A stretch of 64,000 nucleotides of DNA from Taudactylus pleione (GCA_031769625.1 JAUIMM010000698.1:1048501-1112500), one strand, 5' to 3'; counted from the first letter of the stretch, positions 31,258 to 43,136 are shown. Program-made: numbers and translations. Notes: generated by a model not told the origin, from the letters alone.

Positions 31258-33718
31258 AGAAAAATGTGTTTGCTGACTCTGAAGTTTGGCGTGAAACACT
31301 TATGCACTATTGCGACCAGATAAGTGACTTGGAGGACAAGTCTACAAAAGAGAAGCTTTTGCATGTGCATAGGCGTTATAGAGTGAGCTGTCATCTTTGA
31401 AAATAGCATTTGTGCAAGAGGAAGAAAAAAGACTTGAAGTTCTTAGAGAGACAGACCTCAAATTAGCGGTTATGTCTGAACGCCTCGAGGAGGCTAAAAT
31501 GTTCCAATGTGTTACAAAGTATGAGAATGACGTGCTTCTAGCAAAGAGTGATGTATTAGAGCAAGATATTGTTGAAGTGCAGCTAAAGTGTGTGGTACTT
31601 CAGCAGGAAGTAGAAGATTTGAAGAATGTGTCCAGAGACAACAGAGTGATGTAGAGCGCATGCAAGTGAAAGTGGTGGATCTGACTCTGGTGTTAAAAGA
31701 AAAAGACTCTTTAATTGTGTCCACTCAAGTAAAGCTTAAAGATTGTGAATTGGAGAAAAATTATTTGGCGGAAAAGTTTTGTGAAGTAAAAGAGAAGTAT
31801 CTCCAGATGCTGCAGACTCATGCTCAGTGGGAAACTGACCGTGATGGAAAAGAGATGGAGATGGTCCGTCTTAAAGTCAGCTGTAAGGAGCAAGTACAAA
31901 CTCTCCACTCCAATTTAGCTGCAGGTAGAGCAGTTTCAGAATGTCTGACGGAAAGAAATGTATTCCTGGAGGAAAGTCTGTATAAAGCCACCAAGCAATG
32001 TGAATCTGTGGAGAGAGAGAGCTTAACCTTGCCCATGGCAGGGCTTGGAAGTTGCAAGAACAGAGTGAGAACCTTGAGAAGTGTCTGCTAAGTACACAGG
32101 ACCAGTTGCAAAGATTCCAAGTGGAGAGGAATACCAAAGAAATGGAGTTGCAATGTGAATTAAACATGGCAGAGTCTGAAATAATTGTACAAAAGTTGAA
32201 AGATGCTGAATTTGAAGTTGTGGAGCGCAATCTACTGCAATCCGTGAGCAAATTGGAATACGCCATGGTGAAAATTGCCCATCTGGAAGAGCAGCTGTCT
32301 GCGTCTCAGAAAACGTTCCACATGGTAGTGGGAAAAGTAGAGGAAAATAAGTTAATTAACATTCTGAAGTTTGATTCTGGACCTAAAATGGCGTCTGATG
32401 TCTTTTCTGAACCCAGTGTGGCAGAAGTACATAACCACAAGCAGCAATTGGTTCAAGTTGATCCTGAAAAGGCTGGCGCGCAGAGTGATATGCTTCCGGT
32501 ACAGAGTATCTTGCGTGATGAGCAGCGGACAAACAGTGAATTGCGGGAACTAAGTAAAATGTTCCAGAATGATGTCTTTCAGCAGCAATGTGATCATAGA
32601 GATGTCCTCATTAACGATACTTCTGTCCCTTCTTGTACACTGGTATCGGAGTTGGGAAATTCCCTAAATGGTCCGTCTTGGAAAAGTGGATGAGATTCCT
32701 TGCAGTGACTTTCAGCTTACAGTAATAGCTGGTGGTGTGCAGTCCTCCCAGAGGGACACAGGTCCAGGTTGCAAAACTGTTTCTGAAATTGGCGATAAAG
32801 AAATAACGTATACAGATGGTGATCGCATAACCCGTGAGGCAAAGGTACAAGATGTACAGAAGTCTACAGATATGTTGATGGCTTCCAAAGATGAGACTCT
32901 GTCTGATGTCACTATATGAGCACAGTGATGTGAATGTGCCCAATTCATGCATTTTTGCAGTGGAAAAAAGAACCTTACAGGCAGTTAATGGTAACAGTCT
33001 TGTGAAGAGTAATTCTCATGTATGTGAAGTAATGCCGTCATGCAACCAGGATAAAACTTGCAATACAGCTGAATTTATCTGTGAGGAAGTGAAGTGGTCT
33101 CAAATAACAAAGCTTGAAGCAAAATGTCCAGCTAAAGTGAATTGGAAAATAAAGACCTCTGTGGAGAGTGAACTTCAACCTGTGTTGGTGAAACATGTGG
33201 AAGTTCATTATATTTTCAAGGCTCAAAAATCGGCAGCACAAGAAAATCCAAGAGATCTATGCCTTAATGAAGTGGCAGATAGCCATCAAAGCTGTGAGGT
33301 AAATTATGTGGATCAATGGAGTAAATATTCAAGTATCCTATGTGGACACGGGAGTCCGGAATCTGAGGGTGACAGTGCCAGTACGTTGTCTGTTGACATA
33401 AAGCCAAAGTCCAGAATTTGTGATGCTGATGACTCTCGAGATACTGATAGCTCCTCTTCTTTCAAAGAGCCATCAGTGAAGTATGCCAGTAGCCAATACA
33501 GGGCTTTAAGGCTGAAGATTAAAGATGTGACAAGTAGAAGTTGGTCAAAAGATGTGCCTTTAATAGGTTTAAGTGGCAAGAGTAAAGATGAAGTATGTCG
33601 CTTTGGAAAAAGTTACTTCAAGTTCTTAATGCCTGTTGCAGTACCCAAGGGTGAGCCTCAAGTACGGCATAAAGAAGCAAGTACCACCATTGGTACCATA
33701 AAGTTAGGAAAAAAGTAA
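31258..33718 (+). pseudogene. Long coiled-coil protein of an LTR element, frameshifted
   Basis: I do not recognise the family. Five overlapping plus-strand frames (starting near 31258 and at 31397, 31588, 32052, 32668 and 32891) read as one protein of roughly 800 residues broken by single-base shifts and a few stops. The first two thirds are rich in E, K, Q and L with heptad-like spacing (ISDLEDKSTKEKLLHVHRRY, LEVLRETDLKLAVMSERLEE, VKLKDCELEKNYLAEKFCEV, IAHLEEQLSASQKTF), so a long coiled coil is likely. The last third is Ser/Asp-rich and ends with basic residues before TAA at 33716. There is no zinc knuckle, DTG or YxDD. It could be a divergent Gag, an accessory protein or a captured host coiled-coil gene. 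Its place between LTRs and beside a polypurine tract implies it was mobilised by another element's enzymes. Confidence 0.6.
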
Positions 33719-33870
33719 GGAGAAAAATTACCTCCGGAACTTGGAGGATGTGGCCCCCAGAAATGACCAGAGTCTGGATGATCTTGGATCCGGTGGATAG
33801 TTCTGAGAATAATGAAGAGGGACTTCGCAATGAGAATGCCTCGTCCCATGTAGCTGTACCCAGGGGTTTC

Positions 33871-33888
33871 AAGCTGGGGAGGGGGATA
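33871..33888 (+). promoter_or_regulatory. Polypurine tract
   Basis: AAGCTGGGGAGGGGGATA directly abuts the 3' LTR, the expected primer site for plus-strand DNA synthesis. Confidence 0.7.
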
Positions 33889-34159
33889 TGTGGCAGTATC
33901 ACCAGAGATTGCACTGGTGAGCAGCTGTTCTGTGTGGGGCAGGACAGATCCGCCCACACAGAGTAGAAAAGCATTTTGGGAAGATGTCTAATGGGTGCCT
34001 TGTGGAGAGAGCTCAGGTGTGGGCTGATGAGAAGGCAGACCAGTCAGGCATTTGTTGGAAACAGTCTATGTGAGACTATGGCAGCCAGAGAGCCCAGTGA
34101 AGCTAGGCGAGCCATTGGGGGCCAGGAGGCCTCTGTCTGGACCTTACAGGAGGCAAGGG

Positions 34160-34350
34160 GAGGTTAGGGTTAGGCACTACCGGGGGAGGTTAGGGTTAGG
34201 GCACCCCCCCTGGGAGGGTTAGGTTTAGGGTGCGGGAAGAGGGGGTTAGGTTTAGGCACTACATGAGCGAAGCTAGGGTTAGGTACCACCGGGGAGAGGT
34301 TAGGGTTAGGCACCACAAAGAGATGGTTAGAGGGGGGAACAGGGTAAGGT
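34160..34350. repeat. GGTTAGGG-containing minisatellite
   Basis: Irregular units GGGGGAGGTTAGGGTTAGGCACTACC of about 25-35 bp directly follow the broken 3' LTR. The complementary array lies at 55300-55520. It is not a pure TTAGGG telomere tract. Confidence 0.8.
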
Positions 34351-35041
34351 TAGGGTACTTGCTAGCCCTAGTCGGGTTGTAAAACTTCGGTCTTCTGGCG
34401 TTGGCAGCTAATCAGTCAACGGCATTACATACCGATTCCATTATATAATATATATATATATATTACAAAAACCCAGTCTAGCGTGTAAAGCGCTTGTGCC
34501 CGTCTCTTCTCCCTATGACACCACACAGATTTATTTTTATCTCTGCATAGCTTCAAACACTGAAAGCACTGCAGAAGGTTTAATGGGTCGTTGGCACAAG
34601 CAGCTGAGTGATGGGTGGGTGGGGGGTCCGTTGGGGGAGGGCCCAGAGCTTTCAGTGTACCGGGCCCCAAGATTTATGTTGTCGGCCCTGGTTTATATAA
34701 ATATATATAAATATATATATTTATTTATTTATTTTAAAGGAGTGGAGTTGGGGGTGCCGTGAGGGCTGGTCCAAGGCGGGAGAGAGAATGTATGATGGGG
34801 GAGCTGAGGGGTAAGAGGAGAGAAATACAAGTGCAGAGGGGAGATGGGCGCAGAGCTGGTCCCAGAGGAGCGGCCAGCCCACAGTTACTAGCCACGGTAG
34901 GGATCAGAGCTAGGTGGAGAGTGGGGGGGGGAAGTAGGCAGAGAAGGGCTGTGGGGAGGGAGGAGGTGGGGCAGCTGGAAAAAGGAATAGCTCTGTGCCT
35001 GGCCCTGTGGTAACCCTTCTCCCTACAACCCAGCACATATA
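34351..35041. other. Low-complexity and purine-rich DNA
   Basis: Contains a TA run (34443-34466), an ATATAAATATA stretch (34694-34720) and a strongly purine-rich strand (34770-34985, GGGGGAGCTGAGGGG...). The string GTCGGCCCTGG at 34681 resembles a hAT end (GGCCGGCCCTG at 39660). No gene was recognised. Confidence 0.4.
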
Positions 35042-35341
35042 CAGGCGCCTCTCAAATGTTTGGGGTGGGCGAATCACCCACTTGCCTCCCCCATTCCGGT
35101 ACCTAGGGTCTCCGGCGATAGTTTCCTTTTTGACAAGGACAGCGGTGGTAATTACTATAGCAGGTGACAGTAAATGGAACGGATGAATTAATTAATTAAA
35201 GCACTGTTTTCAAAAGTAACAGTATTAACTTGATTTTTGTTTTTTGCGTTTATATGAAAATTTTATTATTTATTTACTTTTCATGAAAGCTCGAACCTCC
35301 AGTTCCACCGTGCATGCCCATCCAACAGGCATCGCTCAATT
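35042..35341. other. Intergenic, nothing recognised
   Basis: Contains ATTAATTAATTAAAG-type A/T sequence; no repeats with borders and no coding motifs. Confidence 0.3.
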
Positions 35342-35349
35342 GCCTAGAG

Positions 35350-35653
35350 CAGTGGTTCCCAAACTTTTTGAATCGTGGCACCCTGATGCATCAGAATTGT
35401 TTTCACGGCACCCCAAAGCCAAAAGTTTGTTATAGAGAAATTCAGAAAACAATTTAGCGAAGTAGTAAAGTGAAGTAAATTGTGCTTACCTGTCATCCTT
35501 ATGTAGTGGATGACAGGTTTTTTTCTTGTTTGTCCACATATTTACATTACATTGACCATAAAAAATAATTTGATTTGGTGCTGGACCTGAGGCACCCCTG
35601 CAAGTGTCCCGAGGCACCCCAGGGTGCTGCGGCGCACAGTTTGGGAACCACTG
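35350..35653. mobile_element. hAT MITE CAGTGGTTCCCAAAC
   Basis: Ends CAGTGGTTCCCAAACTTTTTG and CAGTTTGGGAACCACTG. GCCTAGAG is duplicated exactly (35342-35349 and 35654-35661). Confidence 0.95.
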
Positions 35654-35661
35654 GCCTAGAG

Positions 35662-36297
35662 ATATATTGGGACAAAAAAGATTTTATAGCACTTCCATAA
35701 GCCACGATAGATAATTTCTCCTAAAACTTAAAATTTCTTAATGTAAAACTGTACTGAATGACAACAAGGAATAAATAAACACTTTGGAGCTCAATAAGCT
35801 GTTTGCTACAAAGGCGTTGTGTTTTTACAGTTGCTTTGATATTGGACACAACTATGCACGAGTTCTGCTGTGAGTTGTGTGAAACAGGAAGTATTAGTGC
35901 CATGACATGAGGGAAGCCGTGTAAACACGGGAAGATTAATAATGCTGAAGCATTCGGTGACCAACTCCCGCCAACAGGTCATAACTGTAATTTAAGCACA
36001 GGCATTTCTTGCTCCTGTTGATGCCACAAAGCCTCTCAACGTAAACACACAGCTTGATCATATATTTATGTATTTGCAAACAGAGTTTAACCTCTTTCAT
36101 GCCTGTAAGCAGGTATGCATTATTTGTGATGCATGTAGAACAATATCTCCCATGTCCTTTTCTGTCGATTGCTTCCTATTTCCAAATTGTATAAATTGGA
36201 AACTTGTTTTAATAGTTTATGCAACAAGAAACGCTAAACTAATAGTATATATTGTAAGGAGCAGATTCTAAACAGTACCGATGGCCATCGACCATTG
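35662..36297. other. Intergenic, nothing recognised
   Basis: A/T-rich sequence without recognisable genes. From about 36275 the sequence GATGGCCATCGACCATTG is part of the host of the next element and continues at 39680. Confidence 0.35.
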
Positions 36298-36712
36298 ATG
36301 GCAGGCAGAACCGGACCTAGGCATAGGCATTGTCAGCAAATGCCTAGGGTGACTGGAATGCCTAGGGGCATCCACGGCTCTGCCCCCCGCCCCCTCCCAA
36401 TGCCGCGATCGGAGCTCAGAAGAAAGATGGCTGCGGGATGGCATACTGCGCATGCCCACCCGCTGCCACTCCACCCATGGGCCTTTGCGGAGCAGAGCCA
36501 TGAGACACAACTCACGGCTCTGCATCCACCTCCAGTTTAACCGTCACTGCCGGCGCCCACCAGCGTGCAAGAAGAAAGGCAGCAGGGTGAGTGAATGACT
36601 CTAGAGGTAAGCTAGGTCTAGCTCAGGCTGGGCAGCTGGGTGACAGAAGGAGAGGGGCGGGCACCCACTAGGCAGAGAGGGGTGCTACTGAGAGGGGCTG
36701 GATCATGTCACT

Positions 36713-36724
36713 GAGTATATATAT

Positions 36725-36763
<39 letters not shown>

Positions 36764-36845
36764 AGATAGATAGAGATATATATATATATATATATATAGA
36801 TAGATATTTATATATCTATAGATAGATATCTATATGCTTATTATA
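36713..36845. repeat. (TA)n/(GATA)n microsatellite
   Basis: Compound TATATATA, GATAGATA and ATATCTATA tracts in the outer hAT element; a further TA-rich tract lies at 37055-37100. Confidence 0.9.
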
Positions 36846-37189
36846 GATATATGACAAGTGCAATGGTCAGTGCGCTATTCCAGAAAATGTCCCTCTCCTC
36901 TCCGACTGCTCAATAATAAAAGTCTGTCTCCTTTGCAAAATAGGCCAGACATATTTCCAGAGCACGGTGCTGTTTAAGTCTTTTGTAGATTGCAATATTG
37001 GTTTTACTTTTATGCACGATGTGGCACCCCCTTTTTGTGCTTTTATTCTAGATATACTGTACATATATATAGATAAGATATATATCTATAATATATACAG
37101 TATAATTTCCTTGTGGTTGACCTTAAAAATAAATTTCTATATAATGTATCTATCTATCGGCCAGACTCGGCGCCATTTCATCATGATGC

Positions 37190-37535
37190 TCACTGCTGTT
37201 TTCTGCCCTCTATACTCTGCTATATTAGCTCAGGCTGTGCTGTGTCCACGAGTGGCTGTACTCTAAAGTGACTGTGTTTAGGGGACACATTGCACGCTTG
37301 TGTGTGCTGTGCTATACTCTGCTTTATTGCCCAGGCTGTGCTGTGTCCACGAGTGGCTGTACTGTAAAGCGACTGTTTAGGGGGCACGCTGCATGCTTCT
37401 GTGTGCTGCGCTATACTCCGCTGTATTGGCTGTGCTCAGACTCCGGACTCACAAGTGGCTGTGCTTTATATAAACTGACTGTGTATAGGGAGCACCCTGC
37501 TTTATGCTGCGCTGTACTCTGCTGTAAATTGTCTC
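37190..37535 (+). repeat. Tandem repeat of about 115 bp, three copies
   Basis: Units contain CTATACTCTGCT(A/T)TAT, CAGGCTGTGCTGTGTCCACGAGTGGCTGTACT and GACTGTTTAGGGGGCACGCTGCATGCTT. The third copy is more diverged. Confidence 0.75.
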
Positions 37536-37763
37536 GATTGACCAGTCGTGCGTGTCTATGTATAAATGGAATTATCATCTATGTGGAATAACACTTTTCC
37601 CAAGTATCCTAAAATAAAAGCAAATCATTTATTTTTCTTTTGCATGTATATTGTTTTAAGGTTTGATAGCACCTTTTGATTTATTTGGGTGCTTTGGTAT
37701 ATTCGCACAGTGAAATACTATATTATTAATATGGCTATAGATTCAATATGTGCTACTTTGGTG

Positions 37764-39567
37764 CAGTGGCGTAACTAGGGGATTTGGAGCCCAGGGCAAA
37801 TTTGAAAAGGGAGCCCCCCCCCCAACATCCTGATATGTGCGCGCGCCTTCGTCGCGTGCGGGGGAAAAAAATGAGCGTGGTCACTTAAAAATGGGGCGTG
37901 TCAACATGACACACCCCTTTATTTTCACGCTGAACATTCCTATCCATATGCACCTTAACCCCAGTAGTACCCCTTATACAGTACCCCCAGTATGCAGTTG
38001 TGGTCCCTCTTATGCAGGCCCATAGTAGTGCCCCTTATACAGTATCCCCAGGAGTGGTCCCCCTTATACAGCCCCCAATTAGTTCCCCTTACTCAGTGCC
38101 CCCAGCATTGGTCCCCCCAAATGCAGTGCCCTATGTAGTGTTCCGCCTTATGCAGTGCCCCCAGTAGCAGTCCCCACAATGCAGTGCACCCAGTAGGTGT
38201 ATCCCCTTATGCAGTGCCCTCTATATAGTGCCCCCAGTAGTAGTCCCCCCCCCCCTATGCAGTGCCCTTTATATAGTGCCCCAAGCAGTAGTCCCCCCCC
38301 ATGCAGGTTTCCCAGTAGTGGTCCCCCTTATGCAGGCACCCAGTAGTGCTCCCCCCTATCTAGTGCCCCCTGTAGTGGTCCCCGCAGTGCCCCTAGCAGT
38401 AAGCCCCTTATATAGTGCCCCCAGCAGTAGTCCCCCCCCCCTCCCATGCAGTGCCCCCAGTAGTGGTCCCCCTGATGCAGGCTCCCAGCAGTGACCCCCC
38501 CTATCCAGTGGTCCCTGTAGTGGTCCTTCCTGTTATTGCCCCAGTTGTGGTCCCCCCAGTGCAGTGCCCCCAGTAGTAGTTCCCCCCCCAAGTAGTGGTC
38601 CCCAGTTGAGGTTCCCCCTCCCGATTAAGTGCCCCCTGTAATAGCCCCCCCCAGTAGAGGTCATCCTAATAATGGTGCCCCCTGTAATAGCCCCCCCAGT
38701 AGAGGTCATCCTAATAATGGTGCCCCCAGTAATAGCCCCCCCAGTAGAGGTCCTCCTAATAATGGTGCCCCCAGTAATAGCCCCCCCCAGTAGGGGTCCT
38801 CCTAATAATGGTGCCCCCAGTAATAGCCCCCCCCCAGTAGAGGTCTTCCCAATAATAGTGCACCCAGTAATACCCCCCCCCAGTAGAGGTCCTCCTAATA
38901 ATGGTGCCCCCAGTAGTAGCCACCTCCCCCCGTTGTGCCCCCACCCCAGTAGAGGTCCCCCCAGTGGTAGCCACCCCAGTTGTGCCCCCAGTAGTGTTGA
39001 CGGCAGGTTTTTAAAAATATATATAAAAACATACTTACCTGAATCCACGCTGCTGCTGCTCCTCCAGTCCGCGATGCGCTCCCGCCGCCGCCGCCCGCCA
39101 GTCCTCCCGGGCTGGCGCGCTCAGCATAATGGGACAGACGTCATGACGTCTGTCCCATTACCCACTGCAGGAGCCGGACGGAAGTCCGGCTCATGCAGTG
39201 GGTGCTGCAGCAGCCAATGAGAGTCTATCTGACTCTCATTGGCTGCTGTTTAACACACGCATCGCCGCCAGCGCTGGCGGCAATGCGTGTGTTATGCACA
39301 GCCTGAGCCCGCCTCCTGGCGCTATTGGGCAAGCGCTCAGGGGGAGGGAATGGGCTCAGGTGTGCAGCACAGGACTGGCGCTGGAAGCCTAGCGCCGGTC
39401 CTGTGTAAATGTGTAGCACTGACCGCACTCATTGCGGTCGGCACTACACTGGTGGCTAACTAGGGCGGGCTGGACCATGGCTGGTGGCGCCCCCCCCTGC
39501 ACCGCCGGTCTCACGGCGCCCAGGGCGTGCAACCTGCCCGACCCCCCCCCCCCTAGTTACGTCACTG
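37764..39567. mobile_element. Inner hAT element with C-rich minisatellite core
   Basis: Ends CAGTGGCGTAACTAGGGG and CCCCTAGTTACGTCACTG are near-perfect TIRs. The 8-bp CTTTGGTG is duplicated exactly (37756-37763 and 39568-39575). The centre (about 37960-39000) is a minisatellite of GTGCCCCCAGTAGT units. Flanking GC-rich sequence contains palindromes such as CCGCACTCATTGCGG and GCCAATGAGAGTC...GACTCTCATTGGC. The open frames here are repeat-derived and non-functional. Confidence 0.95.
37960..39000. repeat. GTGCCCCCAGTAG minisatellite
   Basis: About 35 irregular units; the most regular stretch is 38640-38920, a 45-46-bp higher-order unit (AATAATGGTGCCCCCAGTAATAGCCCCCCCAGTAGAGGTCCTCCT). It is the complement of 26390-27170. 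Confidence 0.9.
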
Positions 39568-39679
39568 CTTTGGTGTCCGCATATAAACACTAAGATTTTT
39601 GGTGGGATTATCTGCTGGGGGCTCCAGACAAAATTTTGCCTAGGGCACCAAATTGGCTAGGGCCGGCCCTGATGGCAGG

Positions 39680-41228
39680 CAACCATCAATGGTCTCATAC
39701 CAATGGAAAATAGTTTTGCCTTTGATGGCTGTTCTCCGATGGTGAACATCGGCAGTGACATTCCAAAGGCAGCTGCTTATGTACAACATAATTCAATCTT
39801 CAATGATTCAATCATCAATGATTTTCCACCAATGATTTACAACCAGCTACCATTTATGGTTAATTTACTTTGTAAAGAGTAAGGATGGCTGAAATAATAG
39901 ATTATTATTTTGCAGGGGTGGGACTATTAAACAGGCTGACCTATCTCAAGTAGGGGCGATCCAGCTCACTGTACTGCAGGAGGTACTCTTATAGCATTCA
40001 CTGGTTCCACAAGCAATGACTGCAGGTTGAAGTGACAGATATATTCATGTGCTGCTCAATGTCAATGTTGTGACTGACAGAGTGAGAAAAGGAGATACAG
40101 ATGGAATATCTCCCCTCCCCTGTACCTCCTCTACTACAGCTGTCAGTCAGCTCACTTCTCACACAGATTGATGTGTATCACAATGTGCTCACATCTGCAG
40201 TCATTGCTAATGGAAGCAGTGACTGCCAGCAGGCAGTAGGAGGGGAGGAGGGCCCTAAAATTGTGACGTATGAGATGAGATTCTCAACTCTGCTCAAAGA
40301 AAAACAGTCATGAACGTAAGTTATATGCTTTAGGGTGAAGCAAAGTATATGCCTACCCGTATACCAGGATGTGTGTACAGGGGAACACAGCAGATATAGG
40401 AGATATTTGCTACGATCCCCTCTTTTTGAACACCAGAAGCAGCCCCCATGTGAAGTATTTCGGAGCATGGCCCCGTAGCCATCTTCAGATAGTGTTAGCC
40501 ATTAGTGTACAGCCAACATTTTGCAAAAATTTTCGGGAGAGGGATTCGTAGGATCCCTCCCTGACATTGGCTGCTCGCTTCTGCGCACTCTGATAACTGC
40601 AAATGTGCAGTACCGCAGCCTAGCATTAGTGGTCATTTTATTTCTAACATAAAGCAGAGACAGACTCTTATCGGATGTAATTAATGATACATCCTGGAGA
40701 TACTTAATTTCTTATTGCCACAATAAAAAGCAATAAGAAATGGCAATTATCGGGGCCAAGTGCTGATAATTTATCGTGAACATTCAGCTGAGTTAGTTAC
40801 CTTCATCAGGAGTTAAAGTGGTTAACTGCAACAAGAATTGAAATTAACAACTCTCTACTTATTGACTGAGAGTGTAGCTCCAGACCCCTGTAAAATCCTC
40901 CATTCAGCGCTATGGTTCACTTTTTGGTCTTTGTGGTTTTACAGGATCATAAGCTAAATGGATAACTTAACAGGCTAAAATTAACTCAAAATGAAAATTC
41001 TCTTATCTGGGTACTGAAAGGACATGTTTCTGAGTGCTGTGTCCTATATTTACAGATATATTTGTTTTTTTGTGAAATGATTTTATGGACAGTAAAAGCC
41101 AGTTACTAATAGCAAAATATATGAATGAGCAGTACATTTAAATTTGCACAAATGCTTGTACAGTATGTTACTACGTTGTGCTTACATAAATGCATGTCCA
41201 CTTCCCTGACTGCCCTTTGCAAGACTGT
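39680..41228. other. Intergenic, nothing recognised
   Basis: The first 150 bp continue the host of the outer hAT element. TTTCTTATTGCC...GCAATAAGAAATGGCAATTATC near 40708-40755 is a small inverted repeat. No coding motif was found. Confidence 0.35.
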
Positions 41229-41588
41229 GGGCCTGATTCAGAGCCGGACGCTCTGATAAGAGCGCCCGCTCTGAATCAGGGCCCTCCTACCTCTTATTGG
41301 AGCGGCCTCCCACAGCTTATGCGAGCGGCCAAAAAGATGGTCAGTGGGGCCGTGGGGCCGGCCCCAGACCCTCCGTCTGGGCAGCAACGCCCCCGGCACG
41401 CCCACCAAAGGGGGCGTGCTGTCAATCAACATTGACAGCACGCCCCCTTTGGAGCGAGACCCATAGCGATGGCTTGGCCGTCGCTATTCGGGTCTCGCGC
41501 ATGCGCACGACGGAGCTCCCTCCGTCGTGCGCACTAGGGCACCATCGACCCACTTGCGAGCGCTCGCGAGCGGGTCAGAATCAGGTCC
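41229..41588 (+). mobile_element. GGGCCTGATTCAG-type MITE, second body, deleted (copy G)
   Basis: Starts GGGCCTGATTCAGAGCCGGACGCTCTG, ends CGCTCGCGAGCGGGTCAGAATCAGGTCC. TGT is duplicated (41226-41228 and 41589-41591). About 190 bp shorter than 12869-13419 because of an internal deletion around the AAGATGGTC/GTGGGGCC junction. Confidence 0.9.
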
Positions 41589-41992
41589 TGTATTCCCAGA
41601 TATGAAGGCCGAAGTGGGTTAAGTGAGAACGTCACCTCCAGGTCCTGCTTGCTATCACTACTGCATCAGCCCTTAATTAATTATAATGTTTATATTTTTC
41701 TCCTAGAATGCTGCTGTTCAGAGACTCGTGTACTTTAAGTAGTTATGACTGTAATAGGAAAATATAGTTTCTACAGCGATAGAGTTGTAGTAATAGATGC
41801 ACCTACATGGTGCCCAGTAGACAGTGTATGTCAATGTAAAAAAAACCTCTGTGGCCACATAAAAAAACAGAAAATACAGTAGTATCTTAATGCACAATCT
41901 CCGCCCTTTGCTGCTTATCTGAATACCTCATCTCACAACACGATATCTCATTTTTGCATGTGGTTGCTATTTAAGACACCTTCCCGCATTTA

Positions 41993-42235
41993 GGGGACTG
42001 ATTCAGTATGGATCTCAATTGCGATCGCAGCTGCGTAATCGCACGCAATGAAGCTGCGAAAATATGCTAATGCCTGCCACAGCTCAGCCAGCATAGAGAC
42101 GCCCACACTGCTGCTTTCTTACATCTGTAATACATCGCCGTTCTGCGTATACATCGGTAACATCGAAGCACATCGACCCCTCACGCACAATTACATGATG
42201 TCACAGAACGGCATTTGGGATCCTGGCCAACATGT
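41993..42235 (+). mobile_element. GGGCCTGATTCAG-type MITE fragment, left end
   Basis: GGGGACTGATTCAGTATGGATCTCAATTGCGATCGCAGCTGCG matches the complement of the right end of the element at 17-784. No right end found. Confidence 0.55.
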
Positions 42236-43136
42236 CCTTAGTTTGCTAATTTATGGGGTTTCTCTTTGAATCATGTGTCATTTATCACTGATATGTTTAT
42301 TTATGACTGATATATTATTAAAATTATTTACTTATTATTTGTAATTACTGTGTCAGCATATTCTGGATGATTGAAAACCCCCAAAATGAGTTTTGACATT
42401 CAATTGTAGTAAATATACTGATGAAGACTTAATAACTGTAACTGATGCTATTACAATCTTCAGGAACAGTGTTTATGTGCCCATAGGGTTAATATGCAGC
42501 TTGGTAATAAACATAATCACAGGTAATAGGGGAAGACTGTATTATCATACGTTAATTGACACATTTGTGCCAACCAGTAACTAAAACACTCTAATAACCA
42601 TGGAAGTGATAACAAAAGGAGACTGTATCTTGTGGCTGTTAAATAAACCATGTATTTATTCAGCAAGGAAGAAGTTAAGGTATAACGGGGAGAAGCAGAT
42701 GAGACAGCCACATGTTTGGCGTCTCCAAGGAAAACAAACACGAATAGAGAAGCAATCACGAAATAGCAGGCGCCAAGATTTCTCTCCTACAATGGAACAG
42801 CATCAGGAGCTGTGCGTGTTCTTGGCAATCCAATCTATAAATTGATTGTAATATACGATGTGCTGCATTTCATTGTACGTGATGTAGCAGCTTCAAGTAC
42901 CTCTGATCCATCAGCATCTTGCTGATAATAGCATATCTCCATCTGCTCCTGAAATTAATTAACCCTTCCCTGGCTCTGTGGCCTACAACGCATTTCCTAG
43001 CAAGTCATTTCAGCCTGGCAAATTGCTTGCTCTAGTTAAAAAAAATGACATATAAAAATGTAAATAATACAAGAGACATAACATAAAATTATATATGAAT
43101 TGTTCAAGTCTTCATTTGTAGGTTTATGCTAGGGTA
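42236..43136. other. Intergenic, nothing recognised
   Basis: A plus-strand frame at 42600-42845 is open but resembles no family and has no neighbours to support it. Confidence 0.35.

Larger units (their letters stand above)
30093..34160 (+). mobile_element. LTR element carrying a coiled-coil frame, no pol
   Basis: 5' LTR 30093-30707 (TGTGGCAG...TATCACA), PBS-like TGGTGGAGAATGCAGGC, a leader, a broken coiled-coil coding region (about 31258-33718), a polypurine tract (AAGCTGGGGAGGGGGA, 33871-33886) and a 3' LTR that begins at 33889 and is lost after about 34160. No protease, RT or integrase motif was seen in any frame. The codons before the PPT (VAVPRGFKLGRGICG) look like the 3' tail of Gypsy polyproteins, so it may derive from a Gypsy element whose pol was replaced. 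Confidence 0.75.
36306..39671. mobile_element. Outer hAT element with a second hAT nested inside
   Basis: Ends CAGAACCGGACCTAGGC and GGCTAGGGCCGGCCCTG form a TIR of about 17 bp with some mismatches. ATGGCAGG is duplicated exactly (36298-36305 and 39672-39679). Apart from the inner element (37764-39567) it holds AT microsatellites and a three-unit tandem repeat. No transposase is visible. Confidence 0.85.

Noticed and set aside
34160..34350. Interstitial telomere or chromosome fusion point
   Set aside because: TTAGGG words are not in a pure tandem run and are separated by CACTACC-type spacers.
38228..39220. Pro-rich and Gly-rich open frames
   Set aside because: Product of the C-rich minisatellite inside the inner hAT element.
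42600..42845. Possible host gene exon, 81 codons
   Set aside because: No recognisable domain, no splice-site context and no neighbouring exon.
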